DNA of 14,021 nt from assembly GCA_937927665.1 (NCBI GenBank), contig CALBRY010000056.1, positions 1-14,021 of the forward strand. The letters run 5' to 3'. The position numbers were made by a program, and so were the translations under genes. Source of the DNA: an uncultured Chloroflexota bacterium. Its GTDB lineage: Bacteria; Chloroflexota; Anaerolineae; Aggregatilineales; Phototrophicaceae. The notes under the pieces are model-generated. The model saw only the letters and a list, made by a program, of their open reading frames with translations. It searched no databases and had not been told where the DNA came from. Positions 1 through 7,476 of the stretch are shown here, piece after piece (within the stretch, counting starts at the first letter, position 1; every line of letters starts with the position of its first letter).

Positions 1-1
1 C

Positions 2-529
2 TTACCCAATATCGCGGAGGTATCTGTTGATCTCGTGCGGGAAGAAAGCAAACATGGTGGCGATCGCTCAACCGCACAGATTACCGTCAGACACAATCGC
101 GGCGCAATTCTCCGCGCCGAAGAAAGCGTGACTGGCGATAACATGGAAAGCGCGCTCACTTTGGCGCTGGAAAATATGTACCGCCGCATTGAGCGGTTTA
201 AGGGGAAACGGACGCGCAAAGGCAAGACACGTTTCAGCTTGAGCATCGAGGAACTCGGCGAAGCGGAGGAGATCACCGAAGCCGAATACACGAATCCTCA
301 GGAAGAAGAGCTTCCCGATCCCTATGAAAACGATGGCAATTACCCGCTGGAAATCATCCGGCGCAAAACGGTATCACTCACCGCGATGACTGAAGACGAA
401 GCCGTTGAACAGATGGAAATGCTCGGTCACACGTTCTTCATGTTCTTCGATGATGAAACCAAAACGGTGAGCGTCGTCTACAAACGTCGCAACGGCGGCT
501 ACGGCATGCTCGTGCCGAACATGCCATAA
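2..529 (+). CDS. hpf: Ribosome hibernation promoting factor, long form (5' truncated)
   Basis: This gene encodes a long-form HPF/RaiA-type protein, which binds the 30S subunit in stationary phase or stress and drives formation of inactive 100S ribosome dimers. The frame is open to the left edge, so about the first 20 residues or so of the N-terminal domain are missing. A GTG at 35 lies inside the conserved domain and is not the start. The visible part begins LPNIAEVSVDLVREE, followed by the basic helix with ALENMYRRIERFKGKR that ends the ribosome-binding domain. A variable acidic linker follows (EELPDPYEND). The C-terminal dimerisation domain starts at EIIRRKTVSLTAMTEDEA and includes the GHTFFMFFDDET segment and the VVYKRRNGGYG ending. 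The long form, unlike the short HPF/YfiA of enterobacteria, carries this dimerisation domain. It ends 6 nt before the stop of a convergent glycosyltransferase gene. The identification is based on family recognition and is strong. Confidence 0.95.
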   Translation, partial: LPNIAEVSVDLVREESKHGGDRSTAQITVRHNRGAILRAEESVTGDNMESALTLALENMYRRIERFKGKRTRKGKTRFSLSIEELGEAEEITEAEYTNPQEEELPDPYENDGNYPLEIIRRKTVSLTAMTEDEAVEQMEMLGHTFFMFFDDETKTVSVVYKRRNGGYGMLVPNMP

Positions 530-535
530 CCTGAT

Positions 536-1294
536 TTAGGTCTGATCCTCACGCCATAACCGCGTGAGGATCAGATATTTGCGAAATTCGTACCAAGCCA
601 TGAGCGAGGACAAGCGTAAGCCGTGCAGCCCATCCCGATAACCCTTTAGCGTGATGAAGCGCCAGCGAAAGTGACGGAGCGGCTGCAAGATATAATTCTG
701 CGGTTTGGGGCGAATGCCCTGCTCAAAGAGGATGCGCGCATCATAAGCTGTGTAGCGGCGCTGTTTATCGCGGAACTGGCGCGCATCCTGATAATTGTGA
801 TGGATGATCGGCTCGTTGAGCACCCCCTCACCTCCATCAAGTACAACCACTTCATGCACCCGTTTCGCGGGATCATAATGCGCTGAACCAACGCGCAGCA
901 GCCGCAGTTGATAATCGGGGTACCAGCCCGCACCAAGCGTCAGCTTACCGAAAATGAAGTTGTGCCGGGGAATTTTGAAACCCGCCATCGATCCATCTGT
1001 GATCGCCGCGCGAATTTCATCGGCAAGCGCAGACGTGATACGCTCATCAGCATCCACGAAAAGCACCCAATCAACACGCCCTTTAACCGCCTCAAGCGCG
1101 GCGTTGCGCTGCTGTGCATAATCCTCAAAACGATTCTGGATGACTTCCGCACCTGCCGCCCGTGCGAGATCAGAGGTATTGTCGGTGCTAAACGAGTCGA
1201 ACACGATCACCTGATCGGCAAACTGTACGCTGGCGATGCAATCCGCGATATGGCGCGATTCATTGTAGGTGAGAATGATAGCCGCGAGGGTCAC
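536..1294 (-). CDS. Family 2 glycosyltransferase, WaaE/KdtX-like
   Basis: This 252-residue protein is a GT-A fold glycosyltransferase that probably adds a sugar from a nucleotide-sugar donor to a cell-surface glycan on the cytoplasmic face of the membrane. The N-terminus LAAIILTYNESRHIADCI is the classic family-2 opening. VFDSFSTDNT (about residues 31-40) is the nucleotide-binding region, QQRNAAL follows, and FVDADER holds the DxD metal-binding motif (D81, D83). The C-terminal part, rich in Arg and aromatic residues (YRDGLHGLRLSSLMAWYEF), resembles the Beta4Glucosyltransferase/WaaE-KdtX subgroup that acts on LPS core or similar acceptors. The donor and acceptor cannot be read from the sequence. 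It starts with GTG, and the GTGA overlap with the stop of the upstream glycosyltransferase (4 nt) indicates translational coupling. No strong Shine-Dalgarno sequence is visible. Its last codons form a perfect hairpin. Confidence 0.9.
   Translation of the reverse strand: MTLAAIILTYNESRHIADCIASVQFADQVIVFDSFSTDNTSDLARAAGAEVIQNRFEDYAQQRNAALEAVKGRVDWVLFVDADERITSALADEIRAAITDGSMAGFKIPRHNFIFGKLTLGAGWYPDYQLRLLRVGSAHYDPAKRVHEVVVLDGGEGVLNEPIIHHNYQDARQFRDKQRRYTAYDARILFEQGIRPKPQNYILQPLRHFRWRFITLKGYRDGLHGLRLSSLMAWYEFRKYLILTRLWREDQT
541..580 (+). terminator. Perfect 14-bp hairpin after hpf, inside the convergent gene's 3' end
   Basis: The arms at 541-554 (TCTGATCCTCACGC) and 562-575 are exact reverse complements around a 7-nt loop, and TATTT follows on the plus strand. 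The hairpin starts 12 nt after the hpf stop, so it is a good candidate for an intrinsic terminator of hpf, although its T-run is short and interrupted. It lies wholly within the last codons of the minus-strand glycosyltransferase. In the minus direction no T-run follows, so a bidirectional role is not supported. Confidence 0.65.
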
Positions 1295-2238
1295 AATCGT
1301 TCTTTCTGGGTGGCAAGCCGCTCAAGCTGATCAAATGCTTCGGCAAGCGGCGCGGTTTCAACGGTGAGCGGTTCAAGGGCGCGGCGTTTGCGGCGGATTC
1401 CGACTGCGATCAGGCGGCGCGCAAGCCAGTTTTTCCAAGCGGGCTGATGCTTCTCATACAAGCGGAGTCGGCTCGTCCACAAATACAGCACGCTCTGTGG
1501 GCGAATTTGTGCGGTACTTTTGCCCGCCAGATGTACAACATGTGCTGATGGGACACACTTCACCGCAAATCCGGCGCGATGGATTCGCCATGCCCAATCG
1601 ATCTCTTCGCAGTACATGAAAAAGCCTTCGTCGAACATGCCTGTTCGCTCGACAACTTCACGGCGAAGCATCATCGTCGCACCGAGGACAAAATCAACGG
1701 GGAATGGATTGTTTTGTTCGTACAAATGATGTGGGTAGCGACCGTTAAACCGTCCTTCGATCAAGCGTCCCGGTGTTGGAAAGAATTCAACCCAAAGCTG
1801 GCGCAGACCGGGAAACGCGAATGCTCCATGTTGAAAACTTCCGTCCTCATAGCTTAACCGCGCCCCCACCAAGCCAAGCTGAGGATCGCGCATCAGCGCA
1901 TCGTAAAGGGCGCGGGTCGCGCCGGGGGTTGTGATCGTATCCGGGTTGAGTAAATACACTGCGTTGGGGAGATCAGCCGCACCACCGCCAAAACCAATCG
2001 CACGGAGCGCTGCGTTGTTCCCGCGCACAAACCCGAGATTTTCTTGGCTGGCGATGATTCGCACATCGGGGAATGCTGCCGACACTGCCTCAACAGTGCC
2101 GTCGTTTGAAGCACTATCCACCAGCCAAACTTGCGCGGTTAAGCCGCTGCTCTGTATGTCATCGAGCAAGGTGCGGATCGCGTTGACGACGAGATCGCGC
2201 ACCTTCCACGAGACGATAATGACTGCCAAATCAAGCAT
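1291..2238 (-). CDS. Family 2 glycosyltransferase, rhamnosyltransferase-like
   Basis: This 315-residue protein belongs to the GT2 subgroup often annotated as rhamnosyltransferase (cd04186-like), with a likely role in polysaccharide or glycoprotein glycan synthesis. It opens with LAVIIVSWKVRDLV. It then has WLVDSASNDGTVE (about 38-50), the hallmark ENLGFVRGNNAAL (about 66-78), and YLLNPD, whose N98-P99-D100 stands in for the DxD motif. Later come GATMMLRREVVERTGMFDE and FFMYCEEIDWAWRIHRAG (about 207-223), the acceptor-side acidic motif followed by the conserved Trp-Arg segment. The length and motif order are complete. Its ATG shares one base with the TAA of the upstream lipoprotein gene (TAATG), and its TGA overlaps the next GTG start, so it is the middle gene of a tight operon. 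No Shine-Dalgarno sequence precedes the ATG, as expected for coupled translation. Sugar specificity is unknown. Confidence 0.9.
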   Translation of the reverse strand: MLDLAVIIVSWKVRDLVVNAIRTLLDDIQSSGLTAQVWLVDSASNDGTVEAVSAAFPDVRIIASQENLGFVRGNNAALRAIGFGGGAADLPNAVYLLNPDTITTPGATRALYDALMRDPQLGLVGARLSYEDGSFQHGAFAFPGLRQLWVEFFPTPGRLIEGRFNGRYPHHLYEQNNPFPVDFVLGATMMLRREVVERTGMFDEGFFMYCEEIDWAWRIHRAGFAVKCVPSAHVVHLAGKSTAQIRPQSVLYLWTSRLRLYEKHQPAWKNWLARRLIAVGIRRKRRALEPLTVETAPLAEAFDQLERLATQKERL

Positions 2239-3209
2239 TAACGTGCCATTTCACTGAAGTCCAGCCGCGTACGGCGCAAGAACGCATCCCAACTTTCAAG
2301 TTCTTGTTCACCGATGACGGCGATACGCACCTGATCGAGAAGCGGATCAAGCAGTTCAGCTTCTACTGCATCCGCTGCCATACCAATCAGCGCATCGTTT
2401 AGCGCCGTCCGCGTCCCAAGTGGGATGGATGGGGAAATCATGAGAATCGAGTACGGAACGCGCTCCGGGCTGCCAAGTTCGCGGATTCGACTGCTGCCGC
2501 CAACCGATTCCAGTTCCGCAACGTTGATACCCGCTGCATCGCAGTCACCCGCCGCAACCGCGCTCACCAGATCGCCCAGATCTTCGTAATCATTGATTTC
2601 GCTCAGGCTGGTTGGTGAAACGCTGTTCGCTTGCAGGATCAGCGCCGGAACAATCCATGTATACAAGTCATCAACGCTCACACGACAGAATATCGCCCCA
2701 GTTAGATCGCGGATCGTCTCAGCTTCCGACGACTGCGGCACGATAATCGATACATCCGCGCCCGCTCCGTCCTCGCGCACAACCGCAAGCGAACGCTCGG
2801 CACAGGTGCGCGCCGCCGCGTACGTAACACCATCAACCCAAGCCGCCGCAGGAACACCGCCGGGAGAATCGCACAAAGCGGCGACCGCATCCGCGCCAGT
2901 TTCGGCAATTTCGATTTCAACCGACAAACTGGTTGTCTCGCTCAAGATCGTTTCGAGATCATTCGCAGCATTCGTGATCACACCGCGTGATACTGCTGCC
3001 GGACGCACAAACAACAGTTGAATCGGATTTTCCGTAGTGCCGGGCGATGGAGGCGTTGCAACAGTCGGGAGCGGCGTTGATCTAGGCGTATAGGTCGCCG
3101 TCGGGATTTCGGTAGGCTGCGGCGGACCAATCGTTCGGCAGCTCGCCACCGCAAACACGGTCAACAGCGCATAGGCGAACACAACTTGTGAATGACGAAA
3201 AGCGCGCAC
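2238..3209 (-). CDS. PhnD-like substrate-binding lipoprotein
   Basis: This is a predicted lipoprotein of 323 residues with a periplasmic-binding-protein fold of the phosphate/phosphite/phosphonate (PhnD-like) type. The open frame extends upstream to a GTG at 3257, but GTG at 3209 is chosen. It has GAGGAGGG 5 nt upstream and gives a compact signal peptide MRAFRHSQVVFAYALL ending in the lipobox VASC (Cys24). A Thr/Pro-rich linker (PTATYTPRSTPLPTV) joins the anchor to the binding domain, which starts near NPIQLLFVRPAAVSRG. Family-like stretches include LSVEIEIAETGADAVAALC, PAAAWVDGVTYAAA and AGDCDAAGINVAEL. No ABC permease or ATPase gene is next to it, so it is an orphan binding protein here. 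It heads an operon with two glycosyltransferases, and its ligand is unknown. Assignment to the PhnD-like family is likely, but phosphonate binding is not shown. Confidence 0.75.
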   Translation of the reverse strand: MRAFRHSQVVFAYALLTVFAVASCRTIGPPQPTEIPTATYTPRSTPLPTVATPPSPGTTENPIQLLFVRPAAVSRGVITNAANDLETILSETTSLSVEIEIAETGADAVAALCDSPGGVPAAAWVDGVTYAAARTCAERSLAVVREDGAGADVSIIVPQSSEAETIRDLTGAIFCRVSVDDLYTWIVPALILQANSVSPTSLSEINDYEDLGDLVSAVAAGDCDAAGINVAELESVGGSSRIRELGSPERVPYSILMISPSIPLGTRTALNDALIGMAADAVEAELLDPLLDQVRIAVIGEQELESWDAFLRRTRLDFSEMAR

Positions 3210-3214
3210 AACCG

Positions 3215-3222
3215 CCCTCCTC
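3215..3222 (-). promoter_or_regulatory. Shine-Dalgarno that fixes the lipoprotein start
   Basis: On the minus strand GAGGAGGG is followed by CGGTT and the GTG at 3209. This is the strongest ribosome binding site in the window. It supports GTG 3209 over the upstream in-frame GTG at 3257, which has no comparable site and would place 16 extra residues ahead of the signal peptide. Confidence 0.8.
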
Positions 3223-3297
3223 GGATAAACGCAAACGACAATGACAAATATGATCACGAGGAATACTAGCGCGGCATACCCTGATCCGCCAATTTGA

Positions 3298-3343
3298 GCC
3301 TCCTATATCCAGCGGCAAGTCTACTCGCTGGATATTAGGAGGC
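3298..3343. repeat. Bulged long inverted repeat between two minus-strand genes
   Basis: The arms at 3298-3314 and 3326-3343 pair over 17 base pairs with one unpaired base, around an 11-nt loop (GCAAGTCTACT). The core ATATCCAGCG/CGCTGGATAT is perfect. The hairpin lies 16 nt past the stop of the FlgD-Ig-like gene and about 90 nt before the lipoprotein start. It could terminate the former gene's transcript, but no T-run follows it on the minus strand, so a processing, attenuation or protein-binding role is equally possible. The rest of 3210-3358 holds the lipoprotein's leader. A weak TTGGCG-N18-TAGTAT promoter-like pair is visible there on the minus strand. Confidence 0.6.
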
Positions 3344-3358
3344 ATCATGGAAATGTCG

Positions 3359-4750
3359 TTACGGCGTCTCGGTGGGAATCAATTCGATTTCGCGTGAGCC
3401 GACATTGCGATTGGTTTCGGCGATTTCGACCTGCTCGTGGATCAAACCCGCCCAGCAGTTCTGCGGATTGCGCGCTTCCATGCGTGACATGCGAATCGCA
3501 CCCCAGACCACGCTGCGCGTTCCCGGCGGCAGATAATAATAGGTGTTTCCGGTATCAGGATCAGTGACCTCGACTAGGCTGTCTGCGTCACCGATTGCCC
3601 AGCGCCACGGATAGTCACGCGATGCCGTCGTGCAGTCGATCCCGATACGCCACGCACCCGCTTCTTCAAACCAGCCGAACGTGCTGTCCGCTTGATCCCA
3701 ATCATAAACCGTACCCGGCGGCGGTCCGCTGGTGCGAATCGGCACATCGCTGTAGTTTTCGACTGTCAGACGGAAGATCAGCAGATCGCCAACCGGCATC
3801 ATGATCGTCGTAAGCCGGACATCATCGGGATCGCTCGGCACATCGACCAGATCGCCGATCACGTCGCGGTCAGTATAAAAACGATCCTCATAGGGTTCAG
3901 TTGTAAAAACGACCGTTGCACCGCTCGGCTGTGCGACGATCTGCGCCAATGGTTTACCGCCCTGCTCGATGCGGAAATCAACGGTGCGCTGAATTTCCTG
4001 TCCCACCGCGTCACGCGCAAACGCGACAAGTGTGTAATCACCATCCGGCGGCGGATTCGACCCCATATCGACACCGCCATCGTAATCGTACATATGGCGT
4101 CCGGCGCTTCCGCGTTCGGTTTCTTCGATCAATTCCGGGATGTAGATCAATGCACCGCCGCCGACAGGCTGCAAATACACTTCTAGCTGTGCGTCTTTCG
4201 TCAGAAACAGGTTCACCTGAGTCCGATCCGAAATACCATCTTGATTCGGTGTAAACACCGTCGGGAACACCGTAAATTCGATGATTTCGGGCAGCGGCGC
4301 ATCCCCGTCTGCGACGACGAATGTACCTGTCTGTTCGACGGTTTCACCATCTTCGCCCACCGCCGACAGTGTCCATGTGTAAGTACCGTCGGGGATCAGG
4401 CGGCGCAAGACATCCCCCGCGATCGTTTCATCGGGGCGCGTGTAACCATCCACCACGCCGCTGAATGCGACTGAATAATCACCCGCTGACCGGGATTCGT
4501 TTTCCCGGAAACGAAACGTCTCACCCGTTTCGCTTGTCAGCGTAAGACTGACCGACGCTTGACGAGAAAGTGAGTAGCTGATGACGGTCACATCATCGAT
4601 GCCATCGGCATTGGGGGTGATCGTCGCAGGCTCAAACACCACTTCTGTCACCAATTCGCGCGGCGGATTGAGGAGTACCGCGCCAATGAGAATCACGACC
4701 GCGACCGCTGCCAGCGCCGCGAGAAGGGTCAACCAAATAGGAATCCGCAT
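3359..4750 (-). CDS. Membrane-anchored protein with two FlgD-like Ig modules
   Basis: This 463-residue exported protein has one N-terminal membrane helix (about residues 5-27, IWLTLLAALAAVAVVILIGA) and a long extracytoplasmic part. Two modules begin with the motif common to FlgD-type Ig and gliding-motility C-terminal-like domains: TITPNADGIDD (PNADG at about 46-50), followed by VISYSLSRQASVSLTL, and TVFTPNQDGISD (PNQDG at about 168-172), followed by VNLFLTKDAQLEVYL. Each contains the later DGTYTWTLSA or DGDYTLVAFA strand typical of the fold. The C-terminal third has two cysteines (IDCTT and NCWAG) and is not recognised. The frame opens at a TTG (4759), but ATG 4750 is preferred because it is a stronger codon and places the basic residue directly before the helix. 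The Shine-Dalgarno region is weak either way (AGAAAGAAG). The FlgD-like modules do not imply a flagellum, since none is seen here. A structural or scaffold role at the surface is inferred. Confidence 0.75.
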   Translation of the reverse strand: MRIPIWLTLLAALAAVAVVILIGAVLLNPPRELVTEVVFEPATITPNADGIDDVTVISYSLSRQASVSLTLTSETGETFRFRENESRSAGDYSVAFSGVVDGYTRPDETIAGDVLRRLIPDGTYTWTLSAVGEDGETVEQTGTFVVADGDAPLPEIIEFTVFPTVFTPNQDGISDRTQVNLFLTKDAQLEVYLQPVGGGALIYIPELIEETERGSAGRHMYDYDGGVDMGSNPPPDGDYTLVAFARDAVGQEIQRTVDFRIEQGGKPLAQIVAQPSGATVVFTTEPYEDRFYTDRDVIGDLVDVPSDPDDVRLTTIMMPVGDLLIFRLTVENYSDVPIRTSGPPPGTVYDWDQADSTFGWFEEAGAWRIGIDCTTASRDYPWRWAIGDADSLVEVTDPDTGNTYYYLPPGTRSVVWGAIRMSRMEARNPQNCWAGLIHEQVEIAETNRNVGSREIELIPTETP

Positions 4751-4980
4751 AGAGGGCAATGCTTCTTTCTGCTCGTACTGCCGCGCTGTTCCAACTCTCC
4801 AACAGTGAATGCGACAGCGAGTCTAGCGGATGCGTTCCCTTCAGAACAGACCGCGTTCCAGATGTCGCCTTTGTGATCAACGGTACAAAAACGACAGTCG
4901 ATAAGGTAAAATGGACGGATTACACCCCAGACTACCCGATTCACGGTGAACAGAGGACAGCGTTGACCGATTCCATAGGG
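4751..4980. other. Divergent intergenic region upstream of lon
   Basis: This 230-nt region separates the minus-strand FlgD-Ig-like gene from lon and should hold both promoters. The lon frame stays open through it back to ATG 4759, but the encoded residues do not resemble a Lon N-terminus. On the plus strand TAAAAT (4907-4912) could be a -10 box for lon, but I see no convincing -35 box at the right distance. On the minus strand TAGACT is a possible -10 box, equally weak. No heat-shock CIRCE-like inverted repeat was recognised. Confidence 0.4.
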
Positions 4981-7476
4981 ATGAACGAGTTTTATACCAT
5001 CCATGACGCCGAACCGGATGCGGACGGCATTATTGTCCGTCCAGTGATTCCACTGCGCGGCATGATTATTTTCCCCAAAGTGATTTCCCCCCTTCCGCTG
5101 GTGACTCCGGCGGCGCGCGCGGCGATCGAGGCGGCGCATCGCGCCACCGCGATCACTGTGAGCCTGCTTGATCCCGATAGACCGGATTTCGCGCCGGATA
5201 ATCTGTTCAAGGTTGGCGTCGAAATCGCCGTCGGACGCACGATCCGCCTACCTGATGATATGCAAAGCGCACTGGCACAGGGTCGCCGCCGTGTTGAGAT
5301 AATCGAGCTTACCCAGACCGAGCCGTACTGGATCGCCAAAGCGCGCATCCTTGAAGAACAAGACTCGGAAACTGAAAACACTGAAGCGCTGATGCAAACC
5401 GTGTTGACGATGTTCCAGCGCGCGGTCGAGATGAATGATCATGTGCCGGAAGAAGTACTGCTCTACGCGCTGAACGCCGAAACACCCGGTTGGCTTGCAG
5501 ACTTGATCGCCTCGACGCTGGCGCTGACGCTCGAAGATCGTCAGGGGCTTCTTGAAACGCTTGACGCCGAAACGCGTTTGCATCGCGTCGCAGAACTTCT
5601 CAATGAGGAAATCAACGTCCTTGAATTGAAGGATGAGATCACCAGTCAAGTGCAGTTGGAGATGGATCGCAGTCAGCGCGAAATGTATCTGCGCGAACAA
5701 ATGCGCGTGATACAGGATGAGCTTGGCGAGGGCGACTTCTTCCAGCAGGAACTTGACGAAGTGCGCCAGCAGATCGCCGATGCACAGCTTCCGCCGGATA
5801 TTCAGGAAAAAGCGCTTAAAGAACTTCAACGGCTGGCAATCATGACGCCGCTTGCGCCGGAAGTTGGCATGGTGCGGACGTATATTGACTGGATTACATC
5901 GCTGCCGTGGGCAAAACAGAGCGCCGATCAACTGGATCTTCAGCGCGCTCAGGAAATACTCGATCGGGAGCATTACGGACTGCCGCGAGTCAAAGAGCGT
6001 ATTCTCGAATACATCGCGGTGCGGAAAGTCCTTGCGAGTCGTGTGCCGCCACCCAAACCGGAAGGCGAATCGCCAGAACTTGAAACCGCAAGCGAACCGG
6101 AAGCGCCTAAACGCTCCGCAAGCCCGATTCTGTGCTTCGTAGGACCTCCCGGCGTCGGCAAGACATCACTTGGCAAGAGTATCGCCGCCGCATTGGGGCG
6201 TAATTTTGTGCGTGTCAGTCTCGGCGGCGTCCGTGACGAAGCCGAAATTCGTGGTCATCGCCGCACCTATATTGGCGCGCTCCCCGGTCGTGTGATCCAA
6301 ACCATGCGCCGCGCCGGAACGATCAACCCGGTGTTTGTGCTGGACGAAATCGACAAACTAGGTGCAGATTTTCGCGGTGATCCGGCGGCGGCGCTGCTGG
6401 AAATTCTCGATCCGGAGCAGAATCACGCCTTCAGCGATCACTATCTCGACGTGCCGTATGATCTTTCGCGGGTCTTTTTTATCACCACTGCCAACGAACT
6501 CGATCCGCTCCCGCCCGCCCTGCTCGATCGTCTTGAGATCATCGAACTCAATGGGTACACGGAAGAAGAAAAGATCGCGATTGCCCGCAAGTTCCTGATC
6601 CCGCGCCAATTGGAAGAACACGGGCTGGAACATCTCTCGATTCAATTCGAGACGGCAGGACTGCAAACGGTGATCCGCGAATACACCTACGAAGCGGGTG
6701 TCCGCAATCTGAACCGTGAGATCGCCAATATTTGCCGCAAAATCACACGCTTGGTTGCAGAAGAAAAGAAAATCCCGCGCCGTGTGACTGCAAAACTCGT
6801 CCGTCAGTTCCTCGGTGTGCCACCCTTCGATGAGATGCGCGCCAACGATACCGACTCGGTGGGCGTGGCAACCGGATTAGCATGGACACCCTACGGCGGT
6901 GATGTGCTGACGATCGAGGTTCAGGTACTTCCCGGCAAGGGCACGCTCATGATGACGGGATCGCTTGGTGATGTCATGCAGGAATCGGCGCAGGCGGCGA
7001 TGAGCTATTTGCGCTCGATCGCGGAAGGGCTGGATATTCCGCATGATGATTTCGAGGATTTCGATGTGCATGTGCATATCCCGGAAGGCGCTGTCCCCAA
7101 AGACGGACCTTCTGCCGGGATCACACTGGCTTCCGCCATGATCTCTGCATTCACCGAACGCCCAATCCGGCACGAGTTCGCCATGACGGGCGAAGTCACA
7201 CTGCGCGGTAAGATTCTGCCCGTTGGCGGCATTAAGGAAAAAGTACTCGCCGCGCGGCGGGGGCGTGTCTTTAAGGTGCTCCTCCCGAAAGGGAACGAAA
7301 AAGACCTTGAGGACATCCCGAAAGAAGCTCTTTCGGATATGCAGATCAGCTTTGTCGAATCGATGGAGCAGGTGATCGCCCATGTCTTGTACGAACCGCC
7401 CCAGCGCGAACTGAAGCGCGACAAAATCCGCCGCGAACGTGATGAGCGCGATAAGGAGCGGGACGAAAAGGGATAA
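4981..7476 (+). CDS. lon: ATP-dependent protease Lon (endopeptidase La)
   Basis: Lon is a cytoplasmic homo-oligomeric AAA+ serine protease that degrades misfolded and selected regulatory proteins. From ATG 4981 it has 831 residues. The LonN substrate domain begins near IVRPVIPLRGMIIFPKV (about 18-34). A coiled helical region containing LEMDRSQREMYLREQMRVIQ follows. The AAA+ module has Walker A GPPGVGKT (388-395), Walker B VFVLDEIDKL (acidic D455-E456), and the sensor/Arg-finger stretch TTANELDPLPPALLDRLE. The protease domain has DGPSAG with catalytic Ser711, and GGIKEK with catalytic Lys754, the same 43-residue spacing as in E. coli Lon. Two oddities are a Pro/Glu-rich insertion (about 356-381) just before the AAA+ core and a highly charged Arg/Asp/Glu/Lys tail. 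The open frame reaches back to ATG 4759, but 4981 gives the normal N-terminus, although its Shine-Dalgarno is poor. The stop overlaps the next start (TAATG). Confidence 0.95.
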   Translation: MNEFYTIHDAEPDADGIIVRPVIPLRGMIIFPKVISPLPLVTPAARAAIEAAHRATAITVSLLDPDRPDFAPDNLFKVGVEIAVGRTIRLPDDMQSALAQGRRRVEIIELTQTEPYWIAKARILEEQDSETENTEALMQTVLTMFQRAVEMNDHVPEEVLLYALNAETPGWLADLIASTLALTLEDRQGLLETLDAETRLHRVAELLNEEINVLELKDEITSQVQLEMDRSQREMYLREQMRVIQDELGEGDFFQQELDEVRQQIADAQLPPDIQEKALKELQRLAIMTPLAPEVGMVRTYIDWITSLPWAKQSADQLDLQRAQEILDREHYGLPRVKERILEYIAVRKVLASRVPPPKPEGESPELETASEPEAPKRSASPILCFVGPPGVGKTSLGKSIAAALGRNFVRVSLGGVRDEAEIRGHRRTYIGALPGRVIQTMRRAGTINPVFVLDEIDKLGADFRGDPAAALLEILDPEQNHAFSDHYLDVPYDLSRVFFITTANELDPLPPALLDRLEIIELNGYTEEEKIAIARKFLIPRQLEEHGLEHLSIQFETAGLQTVIREYTYEAGVRNLNREIANICRKITRLVAEEKKIPRRVTAKLVRQFLGVPPFDEMRANDTDSVGVATGLAWTPYGGDVLTIEVQVLPGKGTLMMTGSLGDVMQESAQAAMSYLRSIAEGLDIPHDDFEDFDVHVHIPEGAVPKDGPSAGITLASAMISAFTERPIRHEFAMTGEVTLRGKILPVGGIKEKVLAARRGRVFKVLLPKGNEKDLEDIPKEALSDMQISFVESMEQVIAHVLYEPPQRELKRDKIRRERDERDKERDEKG

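Noticed and set aside
35..529. hpf starting at GTG 35
   Set aside because: The frame is open to the left edge and conserved HPF residues lie upstream of 35, so the gene is truncated by the window.
908..1330. 140-residue plus-strand frame opposite the first glycosyltransferase
   Set aside because: It is antisense to a clearly conserved GT2 gene and has no recognisable motifs.
3346..3396. Short plus-strand frame starting ATGGAAATGTCG behind GGAGG
   Set aside because: It has a good-looking Shine-Dalgarno, but it stops after 16 codons and overlaps the end of the FlgD-Ig-like gene; the GGAGG is part of the inverted repeat.
4759..4980. 74-residue N-terminal extension of Lon from ATG 4759
   Set aside because: The residues do not resemble any Lon N-terminus, normal Lon sequence begins just after 4981, and the region must also serve the divergent gene's promoter.
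5248..5973. 241-residue minus-strand frame inside lon
   Set aside because: It is antisense to conserved Lon sequence; its length is explained by codon bias of the real gene, and its residues show no family pattern.
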